Shown here in pieces: positions 52,664 through 60,972 of a stretch of 64,000 nucleotides of DNA; the first letter of the stretch is position 1; each line of letters opens with the position of its first letter. The position numbers and the translations under genes are program-made. The notes under the pieces are model-generated. The model was given only the letters and a program-made list of their open reading frames with translations, was not told where the DNA came from and did not search any database. This stretch comes from Solibacillus silvestris_B (GTDB lineage Bacteria; Bacillota; Bacilli; Bacillales_A; Planococcaceae): the NCBI RefSeq assembly GCF_051967575.1, contig NZ_JBQCJW010000019.1, positions 1-64,000 of the forward strand, written 5' to 3'.

Positions 52664-53756
52664 GGTGGTTCTCCTTTGCTGCTTCGATTTCCATCATTTC
52701 GATAAATTCGTCAAATAGGTAGTTTGAATCTTCCGGACCAGGTGACGCTTCCGGGTGGTACTGCACAGTGAAAATCGGATATTTCTTATGGCGTACCCCT
52801 TCACAAGTTCCATCATTTAAAGCGACATGCGTTAACTCTAGATCAGTATCTTTTAATGACTCGATATCAATTGCATAGCCATGGTTTTGGCTCGTTAAAT
52901 CCGTGCGGCCAGTACGCAGATTTTTTACTGGGTGATTTCCGCCTCGGTGACCGAATGGCAATTTAAACGATTTTGCCCCACAAGCTAGTGAAAACAGCTG
53001 GTGCCCTAAACAAATACCGAAGATTGGCACTTTTCCGATTAGTCCTTTAATTGTTTCGATTCCTTCCGTTACATCTTCCGGGTTCCCTGGACCATTTGAC
53101 AGCATGATGCCATCCGGATGCATCGCCAGAATTTGTTCAGCTGTTGTGTTGTACGGTACGACCAATACATCACAGTCGCGCTTGTTCAGTTCGCGTAAAA
53201 TTCCGTGCTTCATTCCAAAGTCGATCAGAACTACACGTTTTCCGCGCCCTGGTGATGGATATGCCGCTTTTGGCGATACTTCACGGACATGGTGGGTAAT
53301 ATAAGGTGTTTCCTGTAATTGAGTGACGATTTGTTCAACATCCACTTCGGCATCTGCTTCTGTTAAAATCGCTCGTACCGCTCCTTTTGCACGAATAATG
53401 CGCGTTAATTTTCGTGTGTCGATTCCTTCAATGCCAGGGATATTTTGTGCTGCCAAGTAATCCCCCAATGACATATCCGAGCGCCAGTTTGATGGTTGAT
53501 CTGCCAATTCACGTACTACAAAACCGCGGATTGCAGGAGTGATTGCTTCAAAGTCATCACGGTTAATGCCGTAATTCCCGACTAACGGATATGTTAATGT
53601 AACGATTTGCCCGTAAAATGATGGGTCAGAAATTGTTTCCTGGTAGCCTGTCATCCCTGTTGTAAATACAACTTCTCCTTGACTTGCTTTGTCGCTTCCA
53701 AATGCAGTCCCTGTAAATACAGTGCCATCTTCTAAAATTAATAACCGCTTTTTCAT
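52656..53756 (-). CDS. carA: Carbamoyl-phosphate synthase small subunit, pyrimidine-specific
   Basis: Glutaminase subunit (pyrAA). The N-terminal half has LEDGTVFTGTAFGSDKASQG and EVVFTTGMTGYQETISDPSF. The class I amidotransferase half has the nucleophile elbow PIFGICLGHQLFSLACG (Cys around 243) and the His-Glu pair in TVQYHPEASPGPED. 366 aa. The ATG overlaps the pyrC stop by one base, and its own end overlaps carB, so the subunits are translationally coupled. Confidence 0.96.
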   Translation of the reverse strand: MKKRLLILEDGTVFTGTAFGSDKASQGEVVFTTGMTGYQETISDPSFYGQIVTLTYPLVGNYGINRDDFEAITPAIRGFVVRELADQPSNWRSDMSLGDYLAAQNIPGIEGIDTRKLTRIIRAKGAVRAILTEADAEVDVEQIVTQLQETPYITHHVREVSPKAAYPSPGRGKRVVLIDFGMKHGILRELNKRDCDVLVVPYNTTAEQILAMHPDGIMLSNGPGNPEDVTEGIETIKGLIGKVPIFGICLGHQLFSLACGAKSFKLPFGHRGGNHPVKNLRTGRTDLTSQNHGYAIDIESLKDTDLELTHVALNDGTCEGVRHKKYPIFTVQYHPEASPGPEDSNYLFDEFIEMMEIEAAKENHHA

Positions 53757-55030
53757 TATTCTGCCTCCTGATATACAATATTGCCTTCAAACATCGTTAC
53801 TACGGGCCATCCTTTTGCTGTCCATCCGTTAAATGGTGTATTGCGTCCTTTAGAAACAAAACCTTCTGCATCGATTGCCTGTTCCTTATCCAAATCGATT
53901 AGTACGAGATCCGCTGAAGCTCCAACTTCCAATGTTCCGTATGGAAGATCGAAAATTTGGGCTGCTTTTACACTCATCCAGTCGACCAACTGCTTTAATG
54001 TCCATTTTCCTGTCTCTACAAAGTTTGTATACAGTAGCGGAAATGCTGTCTCAAAACCAACGATTCCAAATGGCGCACCAACCATGCCGCAGCATTTTTC
54101 CTCTGCTGTGTGTGGTGCGTGGTCTGTCGCGATACAGTCAATCGTACCGTCCAAGAGTGCCGCATGCAGTGAATCTTTATCATCTGCAGCGCGTAATGGC
54201 GGGTTCATCTTCCAGTTCGCATCATCTGATGGGATATCCATTTCCTCTAATAAGAGGTGGTGTGGACAAACTTCCGCAGTCACTTTAATCCCTGCTGCTT
54301 TTGCATCCCTTACTGCACGTACTGATTCTTTCGTCGACACGTGGCATACATGGTATCGTGCACCGGCCGCTTCAGCCAGCAGTACATCACGAGCAATTTG
54401 TACAGACTCGCAAATGGAAGGAATTCCTAGTAGGCCAAGCTCTTTATTGCGTTTCCCTTCATGCATAACACCATCGTAAATAAGTGAATTATCTTCACAG
54501 TGTGCAACAACAACCGCATCGAGTTGTGCTGCCTGCTGCATTTGCTCGTACATTGTCGACGCTAGCTGAATTCCGATCCCGTCATCCGAGAAAGCGACTG
54601 CACCCTGTTCTTTTAACTCTTGCATATTTGTGCGAACTTCACCTGAAATATCTTTTGTTAATGAACCATATGGTAACACTCGGATTACTGCACTTTCTTT
54701 GATCAATCCGTTAATGAGCTGCATATTTTCTACCGAATCCGGTACCGGCTTCGTATTTGGCATCGCACAAATTGTTGTAAAACCGCCTTTTGCTGCAGAT
54801 GCCGAGCCTGTTGCGATCGTTTCTTTATGTTCAAAGCCAGGCTCACGCAAGTGTGTATGTACATCGACAAAACCTGGTGATGCGAAATGGCCTTTACCAT
54901 CAATCAGCTTAGCGCCAGCTGGAATGTCTCCATTAATCGAAGCGATTTTGCCGTTTTCTATTACAATAGTAGATACTACTAATTCGCCTTCCTCATTGAG
55001 TAGCTTCACATTTTGTATAACTGTTGTCAT
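53756..55030 (-). CDS. pyrC: Dihydroorotase
   Basis: Zinc amidohydrolase closing carbamoyl aspartate to dihydroorotate. DVHTHLREPGFEHKETI (about 57-73) holds the first metal ligands, AHCEDNSLI and YHVCHVSTKESV further histidines, and IATDHAPHTAEEK the catalytic Asp. 424 aa, class I. The ATG lies 38 bp inside the pyrB 3' end, with an AAGGAA site, so it is strongly coupled to pyrB. Confidence 0.96.
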   Translation of the reverse strand: MTTVIQNVKLLNEEGELVVSTIVIENGKIASINGDIPAGAKLIDGKGHFASPGFVDVHTHLREPGFEHKETIATGSASAAKGGFTTICAMPNTKPVPDSVENMQLINGLIKESAVIRVLPYGSLTKDISGEVRTNMQELKEQGAVAFSDDGIGIQLASTMYEQMQQAAQLDAVVVAHCEDNSLIYDGVMHEGKRNKELGLLGIPSICESVQIARDVLLAEAAGARYHVCHVSTKESVRAVRDAKAAGIKVTAEVCPHHLLLEEMDIPSDDANWKMNPPLRAADDKDSLHAALLDGTIDCIATDHAPHTAEEKCCGMVGAPFGIVGFETAFPLLYTNFVETGKWTLKQLVDWMSVKAAQIFDLPYGTLEVGASADLVLIDLDKEQAIDAEGFVSKGRNTPFNGWTAKGWPVVTMFEGNIVYQEAE

Positions 55031-55910
55031 ATTGATCTCTTCCTTTCAAAATCGTTTCTAAAATGGCCATTCGTGTAAATACACCGTTTCGCACTTGTTC
55101 AAAAATGCGGGAACGACCACATTCAACAAGGGCATCCGCAATTTCCACATCGCGGTTTACCGGTGCCGGGTGCATAATGATAGCCCATTCTTTCATCCGC
55201 TGTTCACGTTCAATCGTCAAGCCGTATTCTGCATGGTAGCTTTCTTTTGAAAAGTTTTTACTTACAGAGTGACGTTCATGCTGGATACGCAGCAGCATGA
55301 TGACATCGCTGTCTTCCAGTACTTCATCCCAGCTATGTGCTGCTTCGAAATTACCTGCCCATGCCGGCGGACAAAGGAATCGAACATTGGCCCCTAAACG
55401 AGTAAGTGCAGTCGCATTTGATTTTGCAACACGGCTATGTGAAATATCACCGACGATCGTAATATTCAGGTCTTCAAATCGTCCGAACTCTTTTTGAATT
55501 GTATATAAATCCAGCAGTGACTGGGAAGGATGCTGGCCTGCGCCGTCTCCTGCATTGATGACCGCACATCCGATACCTTCCAAAAGCTCGTTGTAATATT
55601 CATCTTCCTTATCCCGAATAACGACTGCATCGATTCCGATCATTTCCAATGTTTTGACTGTATCGTACAGCGTTTCTCCCTTTGTTGTGCTCGAGAACTC
55701 CGCATCAAACGGAATCACCGTACATCCTAGCCGACGCTCTGCCATTTCAAAGCTCGTTTTTGTACGTGTACTAGGCTCAAAGAAAAGGTTCGCTACATGA
55801 AATTCCCGTGGTAACACAGGTTTTTCTCCATTTTCGAAATGCTGTGCTCGATTTAAAATCATCATTATTTCTTCGTTTGATAAATGTTCCATCGATAATA
55901 AGTTTTTCAT
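54993..55910 (-). CDS. pyrB: Aspartate carbamoyltransferase catalytic subunit
   Basis: Condenses carbamoyl phosphate and aspartate. Carbamoyl-phosphate loop FFEPSTRTKTSFEMA (about 48-62), HPSQSLLDLYTI, LRIQHERHS and HPAPVNRDVEI are the family motifs. The frame extends to 55949, but GGAGG and the MKNLLSMEHLS opening put the start at 55910 (305 aa), the usual Bacillus length without a regulatory subunit. It directly follows the second pyr attenuator. Confidence 0.96.
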   Translation of the reverse strand: MKNLLSMEHLSNEEIMMILNRAQHFENGEKPVLPREFHVANLFFEPSTRTKTSFEMAERRLGCTVIPFDAEFSSTTKGETLYDTVKTLEMIGIDAVVIRDKEDEYYNELLEGIGCAVINAGDGAGQHPSQSLLDLYTIQKEFGRFEDLNITIVGDISHSRVAKSNATALTRLGANVRFLCPPAWAGNFEAAHSWDEVLEDSDVIMLLRIQHERHSVSKNFSKESYHAEYGLTIEREQRMKEWAIIMHPAPVNRDVEIADALVECGRSRIFEQVRNGVFTRMAILETILKGRDQYDNSYTKCEATQ

Positions 55911-56027
55911 GTGGGTGCCTCCGCTTATATCAATTACGCCCCGGCGCAAATGCTAGCTTGATATTATTTTATTACATTATGAATATTTAATCTACTTTTT
56001 GTTTAAATATACAATCTCTCTTCATAA

Positions 56028-56140
56028 ATAAGCCTCGCTATATCATTAGCGAGGCTTGGAGGGTGTGACAAGGTAAGGTATCATACTGTAGACGATCCCT
56101 TCTGCATGTCATACCCTTTCTTGCCTCTCTGGACAATCTT
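56028..56140 (-). promoter_or_regulatory. PyrR-dependent attenuator between pyrP and pyrB
   Basis: The minus strand has a PyrR-binding-loop sequence GTCCAGAGAGGCA (about 56122-56134) followed about 65 nt later by a terminator with arms AAGCCTCGCTA (56030-56040 on the plus strand) and TAGCGAGGCTT (56047-56057) and a TTATTT tail. This is the anti-antiterminator plus terminator layout of Bacillus pyr attenuation; UMP-bound PyrR should favour termination before pyrB. Confidence 0.85.
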
Positions 56141-56153
56141 TAAAAGGTATTTT

Positions 56154-57452
56154 TTATTCTTCTGTTTCGTAAATATCTTTTTCTACTGCTTCGCGACCTG
56201 GCAATGCTAAGTTCAAGATGACACCGATTATCGATGCTAATGCCATCCCTTCAATCGCAAAGCTTTCCGTGAAGCGCATTGCTGCCCCGCCAATTCCAAC
56301 TACCAGTATGACGGATGCAATGACCATATTACGGTTGTTTCCAAAGTCCACTTTATTTTCAACTAGCATACGTAAACCGCTTGATGCAATAATCCCGAAT
56401 AACAGGATTGAAATACCGCCAAGTACTGCTGTTGGAATTGTTTCGATTAAAGCCATTAGCTGACCTGAGAATGAAACGAAAATCGCAACGACTGCTGCCC
56501 CTAAAATGACATATACCGAGTAAACGCGAGTGATGGCAAGTACCCCGATGTTCTCTCCATACGTTGTTTTAGGCGGACCACCTATTAATGCCGAAGCAAG
56601 CGTTCCAAGACCATCCCCTAAAAGCGAGCGGTGTAAGCCAGGGTCTTTCACATAGTTACGGTTTACTACTTTTCCCAATACTAGCTGGTGACCGATATGT
56701 TCTGAAATTGTTACGATAACGATCGGCACCATTCCGATGAATATAGCACCTGTAATTTGGAAGTCATAATGTATACCCGGTATTAAAAAGTCAGGCATTG
56801 CAAAGAACTTCGCATTTTGTACTGCTGTGAAGTCCACGATTCCAACAATCACCGAGTAAATATAACCAATTACGATTCCGAGTAAGATGGGCATTGCACT
56901 TAAAATATTTTTAAAGAATACTGTGAAGATAATAGCTGCCGCTAATGTAACCATAGCAGCCGAAAAATGCAGACCGTTATATTCGCCGTTCACATTCATC
57001 GCCATATCAACCGCAGTGCCTGACAGCCCTAATCCGATAACGATAATTACCGGTGCTACTACGATTGGCGGTAAAATATTCATCAGCCATTTGTAGCCTG
57101 TTTTCCAGATTAATAATGCTACGATTGCATAAACCACACCGACCATCATTGCCCCGATCATCGCATTGCCAGGGTTTACTTCTACACCTGCTTGACCAAA
57201 TCCTGTTACTAAAAGAATAGGAGAGATAAAGGCAAATGAAGAACCTAAGTATGCCGGTACTTTAAACTGTGTAATGAACAAAAAGATAATTGTGGCGATT
57301 CCGCTTGTTAATAGCGCAATGGCTGGGCTTAACCCTACTAATTTCGGTACTAAAATTGTTGATCCGAACATGGCAAACATATGCTGGAAGCTAAATGTAA
57401 TCAGTTGTCCTACTGTAGGTTTTTCATGAATATCTAATACTGCTTTCGACAT
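56154..57452 (-). CDS. pyrP: Uracil permease
   Basis: Uracil:proton symporter of the NCS2 family with about 12-14 membrane segments over 432 aa. SFQHMFAMFGSTILVPKLVG near the N-terminus, the substrate-site EHIGHQLVLGKVVNRN and GPPKTTYGENIGVLAITRVYS are characteristic. It lies between pyrR and pyrB and is followed by an attenuator, so uptake is co-regulated with de novo synthesis. A GGGAGA site precedes the ATG. Confidence 0.96.
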   Translation of the reverse strand: MSKAVLDIHEKPTVGQLITFSFQHMFAMFGSTILVPKLVGLSPAIALLTSGIATIIFLFITQFKVPAYLGSSFAFISPILLVTGFGQAGVEVNPGNAMIGAMMVGVVYAIVALLIWKTGYKWLMNILPPIVVAPVIIVIGLGLSGTAVDMAMNVNGEYNGLHFSAAMVTLAAAIIFTVFFKNILSAMPILLGIVIGYIYSVIVGIVDFTAVQNAKFFAMPDFLIPGIHYDFQITGAIFIGMVPIVIVTISEHIGHQLVLGKVVNRNYVKDPGLHRSLLGDGLGTLASALIGGPPKTTYGENIGVLAITRVYSVYVILGAAVVAIFVSFSGQLMALIETIPTAVLGGISILLFGIIASSGLRMLVENKVDFGNNRNMVIASVILVVGIGGAAMRFTESFAIEGMALASIIGVILNLALPGREAVEKDIYETEE

Positions 57453-57474
57453 TTTTCTCTCTCCCTGTATTCAC

Positions 57475-58017
57475 TTATTCCTCGAATTTATGAATTGTTA
57501 CAATATCTTCATTGTCTGTTTCTACAAGATTGACTACAATACGCTCAACGCTTGATGTCGGGATATTTTTTCCTACATAGTCGGCACGTATCGGCAGTTC
57601 GCGATGGCCCCGGTCAACAAGAACTCCAAGCTGGATTTGCGCTGGTCTGCCTAAGTCCATGATGGCATCAAGTGCTGCGCGTACTGTTCTACCTGTATAA
57701 AGAACATCGTCGATCAGCACAACTTTCTGATCTTTTACTTGGTGTTCAATATCGACTTGCTGAACTTGTGCCTGATCATGCTTTGGCGATAAATCATCAC
57801 GGTACAATGTAATATCAAGCTCACCTGTACGAATTGCTTTCCCTTCAATTGTTTCGATTCTTTCTGCTAAGCGTCTTGCCAAATATGCGCCGCGTGTTTT
57901 AATTCCGACTAAAATCACTTCATCAATACCTTTATTGCGCTCAATAATTTCATGGGCGATCCGTGTAATCGCACGGTTCATCGATGGGCCATCCAGTAAT
58001 ACAGTGTAATTTTCCAT
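57475..58017 (-). CDS. pyrR: Bifunctional pyr operon attenuator / uracil phosphoribosyltransferase PyrR
   Basis: RNA-binding regulator that senses UMP and PRPP, with weak UPRTase activity. The PRPP-binding VVLIDDVLYTGRTVRAALDA (about 98-117) and the RNA-binding region around EVILVGIKTRGAYLARRLA are visible. 180 aa. It is the first gene of the operon, preceded by its own attenuator, so it autoregulates. Confidence 0.97.
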   Translation of the reverse strand: MENYTVLLDGPSMNRAITRIAHEIIERNKGIDEVILVGIKTRGAYLARRLAERIETIEGKAIRTGELDITLYRDDLSPKHDQAQVQQVDIEHQVKDQKVVLIDDVLYTGRTVRAALDAIMDLGRPAQIQLGVLVDRGHRELPIRADYVGKNIPTSSVERIVVNLVETDNEDIVTIHKFEE

Positions 58018-58074
58018 ATTGCTGCTCCTTTCGTTTTTTCATGTTCACAGGGTTTGATCAATGTAAATTTCAAA

Positions 58075-58200
58075 CGAAAAACCCTCTAGAAAGTTCTAGA
58101 GGGTTTGAAAAGTCATGTTGAAAAACTGCATATTGGTATTTTTGCGCACAAAAATACGTAATGCTTCACATTTCCCCTTCTCAGCCTCTCTGGACTGCCA
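58075..58200 (-). promoter_or_regulatory. PyrR-dependent attenuator in the pyrR leader
   Basis: Minus-strand AGTCCAGAGAGGCT (58183-58196), the PyrR-binding loop, is followed by a terminator with arms AAACCCTCTAGA and TCTAGAGGGTTT (58079-58106) and a T-rich tail TTTTTCG. The terminator ends about 60 nt before the pyrR start. Confidence 0.9.
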
Positions 58201-58275
58201 TTAAAGGTGAACAATATTCAGATTAATTTGCGACTACCTGCTTGCTCTCGTCAAGTTCTGTAGTTCACTGTTGCT

Positions 58276-58304
58276 AGTATATGCTACCCTTTTTTAGAAG
58301 TCAA
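58276..58304 (-). promoter_or_regulatory. Sigma-A promoter of the pyr operon
   Basis: Minus-strand TTGACT (58299-58304), exact 17-bp spacer, TATACT (58276-58281), placing the transcription start about 250 nt before pyrR and upstream of the attenuator. Confidence 0.82.
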
Positions 58305-58379
58305 TAAGCTTCATAAAGGTCAGACATCTGAAAATTAATGTTTAAAAAATGTGAATTTTTATAATCCTTTGAAGAGGAT

Positions 58380-58710
58380 GCGATTTTCTATTAAATGCGT
58401 TGAAAGTTCTAATATAATTCAAAATCTTCTCATAAAAGTCCGATCTTCTAATATTATGGGGCAATGTTCAAATAAGTATTCGAGATTTTCTAATAAAGCA
58501 TTAAAATGTTCTAATATCCTCGGAGCTTCTTCTAAAATCCCCTGCAGATGTTCTAATAAAATTCACGTTAGGCTATCTCAAAGCCTCGACTTGCAGAAAA
58601 AAACCTCAAACCGAAACCTTCTCCACCGGTTTTCTAATAAAGGGCGCAAATCTTCTTATATCACCGCAACATGTTCTAATATCCGCCTTAAATGTTCCAA
58701 TAAAATCAAC
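58380..58710. repeat. 21-bp-period degenerate repeat array (pyr promoter-rluD gap)
   Basis: The plus strand carries about twelve copies of a core close to ATGTTCTAATAAA followed by about 8 variable bases. The TTC of successive cores falls at 58386, 58407; then 58446, 58467, 58488, 58509, 58530, 58551; then 58632, 58653, 58674, 58695, so spacing inside each run is exactly 21 bp. A longer frame through it has no ribosome site and is probably a by-product of the 7-codon period. Not a CRISPR: units are too short and too variable. Confidence 0.85.
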
Positions 58711-58724
58711 ACAGACTTACCCTA

Positions 58725-58761
58725 AATAAAAAACAGCCGAACCCCCAAAAGGATCCGGCTA
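58725..58761 (-). terminator. Terminator after rluD
   Basis: AGCCG (58735-58739) pairs with CGGCT (58756-58760), with imperfect inner pairing. On the minus strand a TTTTTTATTT tail follows. Confidence 0.75.
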
Positions 58762-58768
58762 TTTAAAA

Positions 58769-59671
58769 TTATCCGCGCAGTTCTTCTAATAATTGTTTAA
58801 AATCCTCTGGCAGCGGTGCTTCAAACTCTAAATATTCCTTCGTTACAGGATGAATAAATCCTAAAACACCGGCATGCAATACTTGGCCGCCGAAATCGAT
58901 TGTTTTTCTAGGACCGTATTTCGGATCACCTGCTAACGGGAAACCGATATAGTTCATATGCACACGAATTTGGTGTGTACGTCCTGTTTCCAGACGGCAC
59001 TCCACTAAAGTAAACTCTCCGAAGCGATCAATTACTTGGAAATGTGTAACCGCATGCTTTCCTTTATCGACAACTGCCTGCTTTTGGCGGTCTTTCTGGT
59101 CACGGCCGATCGGAGCATCAATTGTCCCCTTCTCATGCGCAATATGACCATGCACTAAAGCAGTATATTTTCGTGTTACCGATTTTTCGACGAGTTGATT
59201 CACTAGACTTTCATGGGCAACATCATTTTTTGCGACCATTAATAAACCGGACGTATCTTTATCAATACGGTGCACAATACCAGGACGCGCCACACCATTA
59301 ATGCCTGATAAATCCTTGCAATGATGCATTAAACCATTTACTAATGTGCCAGTTGTATGGCCTGGAGCCGGGTGAACAACCATTCCGCGCGGTTTATTCA
59401 CAACTAATACGTCTGCATCTTCATAAACGATTTCCAGATTTAAATCTTCTGGAATGATTTCTAAATCTTCCACTTCCGGAACAGTTACTTCAATAACGTC
59501 CCCTAGCTTTACTTTATACTTTGCTTTTACGGCTGCGCCATTTACTAAAATGCGCTCCTCGTCAAGCCAATTACCAATTTGCGAACGGGACCATGCTGCT
59601 TCCATTTGCGAAAGCGCCTTATCAATCCGTTCCCCTGCAAATTCTTCTATCGTCAATATGACTACTGCCAT
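58769..59671 (-). CDS. rluD: RluA/RluD-family 23S rRNA pseudouridine synthase (YlyB)
   Basis: Isomerises uridines in 23S rRNA helix 69 or similar targets. An N-terminal S4 RNA-binding domain (about 12-75, with SRSQIGNWLDEERILVNG) is followed by a catalytic domain with VVNKPRGMVVHPAPGHTTG and the active-site Asp motif RPGIVHRIDKDTSGLLMVA. CRLETGRTHQIRVHM lies further on. 300 aa. The exact target uridines cannot be told, so the RluD name follows the family. It overlaps lspA by one base. Confidence 0.92.
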   Translation of the reverse strand: MAVVILTIEEFAGERIDKALSQMEAAWSRSQIGNWLDEERILVNGAAVKAKYKVKLGDVIEVTVPEVEDLEIIPEDLNLEIVYEDADVLVVNKPRGMVVHPAPGHTTGTLVNGLMHHCKDLSGINGVARPGIVHRIDKDTSGLLMVAKNDVAHESLVNQLVEKSVTRKYTALVHGHIAHEKGTIDAPIGRDQKDRQKQAVVDKGKHAVTHFQVIDRFGEFTLVECRLETGRTHQIRVHMNYIGFPLAGDPKYGPRKTIDFGGQVLHAGVLGFIHPVTKEYLEFEAPLPEDFKQLLEELRG

Positions 59672-60147
59672 TATTTCACCTTTTTCTTATCCTTTTTTTC
59701 TTCTAAAATGATCGTAATAAAGAGCATGACTACAGCAATTGTCAGTGCTGCATCCGCAATATTGAAGATTGGGAAATGATAGTTGATCACAGGAATATAA
59801 ACATCGACAAAATCAACAACTTCACCGCGGAATAAACGGTCAATAAAGTTGCCGACCGCACCGCCCAAAAGGAGCATTAAGCTTGAATGAAAAAGCGGCT
59901 TTCCTTTTGCTTCTGTATGATTAAAATAAATAATGGCGATAATGACTGCAATTGTTATAATTGTAAACAACCACATCTGTCCTTCCAGCATGCCCCATGC
60001 TGCACCACGATTACGATGCGATAAAATGCCAAACCAAGGATCCCACACACTAATGCGTTCCCCGAGCTCCATATTTTTAACGACCAGCCATTTTGTCCAT
60101 TGATCAAAAATGACTGCAACTATTGCTATTCCGTAATATTTATACAC
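59671..60147 (-). CDS. lspA: Lipoprotein signal peptidase (signal peptidase II)
   Basis: Cleaves prolipoproteins at the lipobox; OppA here is a likely substrate. About four membrane helices in 158 aa. Catalytic aspartates lie in GNFIDRLFRGEVVDFVDVY (about 103-121) and FNIADAALTIAV (about 129-140); N-terminal FDQWTKWLV is also conserved. The start codon is GTG with GGAGG 7 nt upstream. It forms a two-gene unit with rluD, as in B. subtilis. Confidence 0.95.
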   Translation of the reverse strand: MYKYYGIAIVAVIFDQWTKWLVVKNMELGERISVWDPWFGILSHRNRGAAWGMLEGQMWLFTIITIAVIIAIIYFNHTEAKGKPLFHSSLMLLLGGAVGNFIDRLFRGEVVDFVDVYIPVINYHFPIFNIADAALTIAVVMLFITIILEEKKDKKKVK

Positions 60148-60179
60148 AGCAAATCCTCCGTTTACGATATATCTTATCT

Positions 60180-60188
60180 ATTTTAACA
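60180..60188 (-). promoter_or_regulatory. Extended -10 promoter of lspA-rluD (tentative)
   Basis: Minus-strand TGTTAAAAT, a TAAAAT hexamer (60180-60185) with TGn extension, about 33 bp upstream of the lspA GTG. The -35 is weak. Confidence 0.4.
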
Positions 60189-60267
60189 TAATTATCAGAC
60201 CAAACGATAATTTTAATATGAGAAAAGTGACAAGAAAAATAAAGCGCTGTTTCCCATTTAGTAAGTT

Positions 60268-60475
60268 AAAAAAATTCTATTTTCGGCAAAGAAAATTCTG
60301 CTTTCAAAATCTAATTAGATGATAAATGCAGCAGATTCCACCTTTAATACAATTCGCTCTACTTTATGTAAGTGATTTTCTGTATTAGGACAAACAGATT
60401 CTGCTTTAGACGTGGGCCGTTCCACATTACGCATGGATTTTTCTACATTCGGCCAAAAGGGATTCACCTTTCAAA
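60268..60475. repeat. 21-bp-period degenerate repeat array (lspA-azlD gap)
   Basis: A second array with the same period but a different core. Plus-strand cores resemble TTCTACATTA or TTCTGCTTTA, with the TTC (or CTC) at 60275, 60296, then 60336, 60357, 60378, 60399, 60420, 60441 and finally 60463. The remaining bases of each unit vary. The 500-bp gap 60148-60645 holds nothing else I recognise apart from the lspA promoter region. Confidence 0.8.
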
Positions 60476-60645
60476 ACTCTATTGCCTGACAAAAGCAGCG
60501 AGTACTACTTTTGACGCTGGCGGTTTTACTTTATGCAGAAAAGTTTCTGCGTTTCATTCAAAAGCTATCCATAATACGCTACTTTATTTTTTTAAATAAT
60601 AAAGCTTATCTATTCATGAATAACTAAATATGCTGCCAGTTTACT

Positions 60646-60972
60646 TCAGCCGAAAAGCAATCGGAACCCGGCCATCGTTACGACACCGGCGATAACTGTT
60701 TTGGAAAGGCTCTTTGTAAGTAAAGCAACAAGTAATGTCGGAATAAAAGCAATTACATTTATCCAATGAACGTTTACAATTGCCGCCTCTTTTTCGAAAA
60801 AGCCCTCTATTACTAATGCCGATAATATGCAAACCGGTATGTAGGCAAGCCAGCGTAAAACAATTTTTGGCATATTCATATTTTTCACTAATACGAATGG
60901 CAGTATCCTCGGTATCCATGTAACGAGTGCACAGCCTAAAATTAACAATACCATCCCAATTGAAGTCGTCAT
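60646..60972 (-). CDS. azlD: AzlD-family branched-chain amino acid transport protein
   Basis: Small membrane protein (108 aa) with about three or four hydrophobic helices, including MVLLILGCALVTWIPRILPF and AYIPVCILSALVIEGFF, typical of AzlD. It forms a two-component exporter with AzlC; known systems export branched-chain amino acids or their analogues. The start overlaps the azlC stop (ATGA). A longer frame on the same strand (60641-61006) is an out-of-frame shadow. No clear terminator follows. Confidence 0.9.
   Translation of the reverse strand: MTTSIGMVLLILGCALVTWIPRILPFVLVKNMNMPKIVLRWLAYIPVCILSALVIEGFFEKEAAIVNVHWINVIAFIPTLLVALLTKSLSKTVIAGVVTMAGFRLLFG

Noticed and set aside
58380..58710. 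CRISPR array
   Set aside because: Core of about 13 bp with about 8-bp spacers is far too short. Cores are degenerate, and there is no leader and no cas gene in the window.
58351..58725. 124-codon plus-strand frame with heptad repeats across the 58.4-kb array
   Set aside because: GTG start without a ribosome site. The heptads follow from the 21-bp DNA period, and the other 21-bp array is in a different phase relative to its open frame. Best read as repeat DNA, not a gene.
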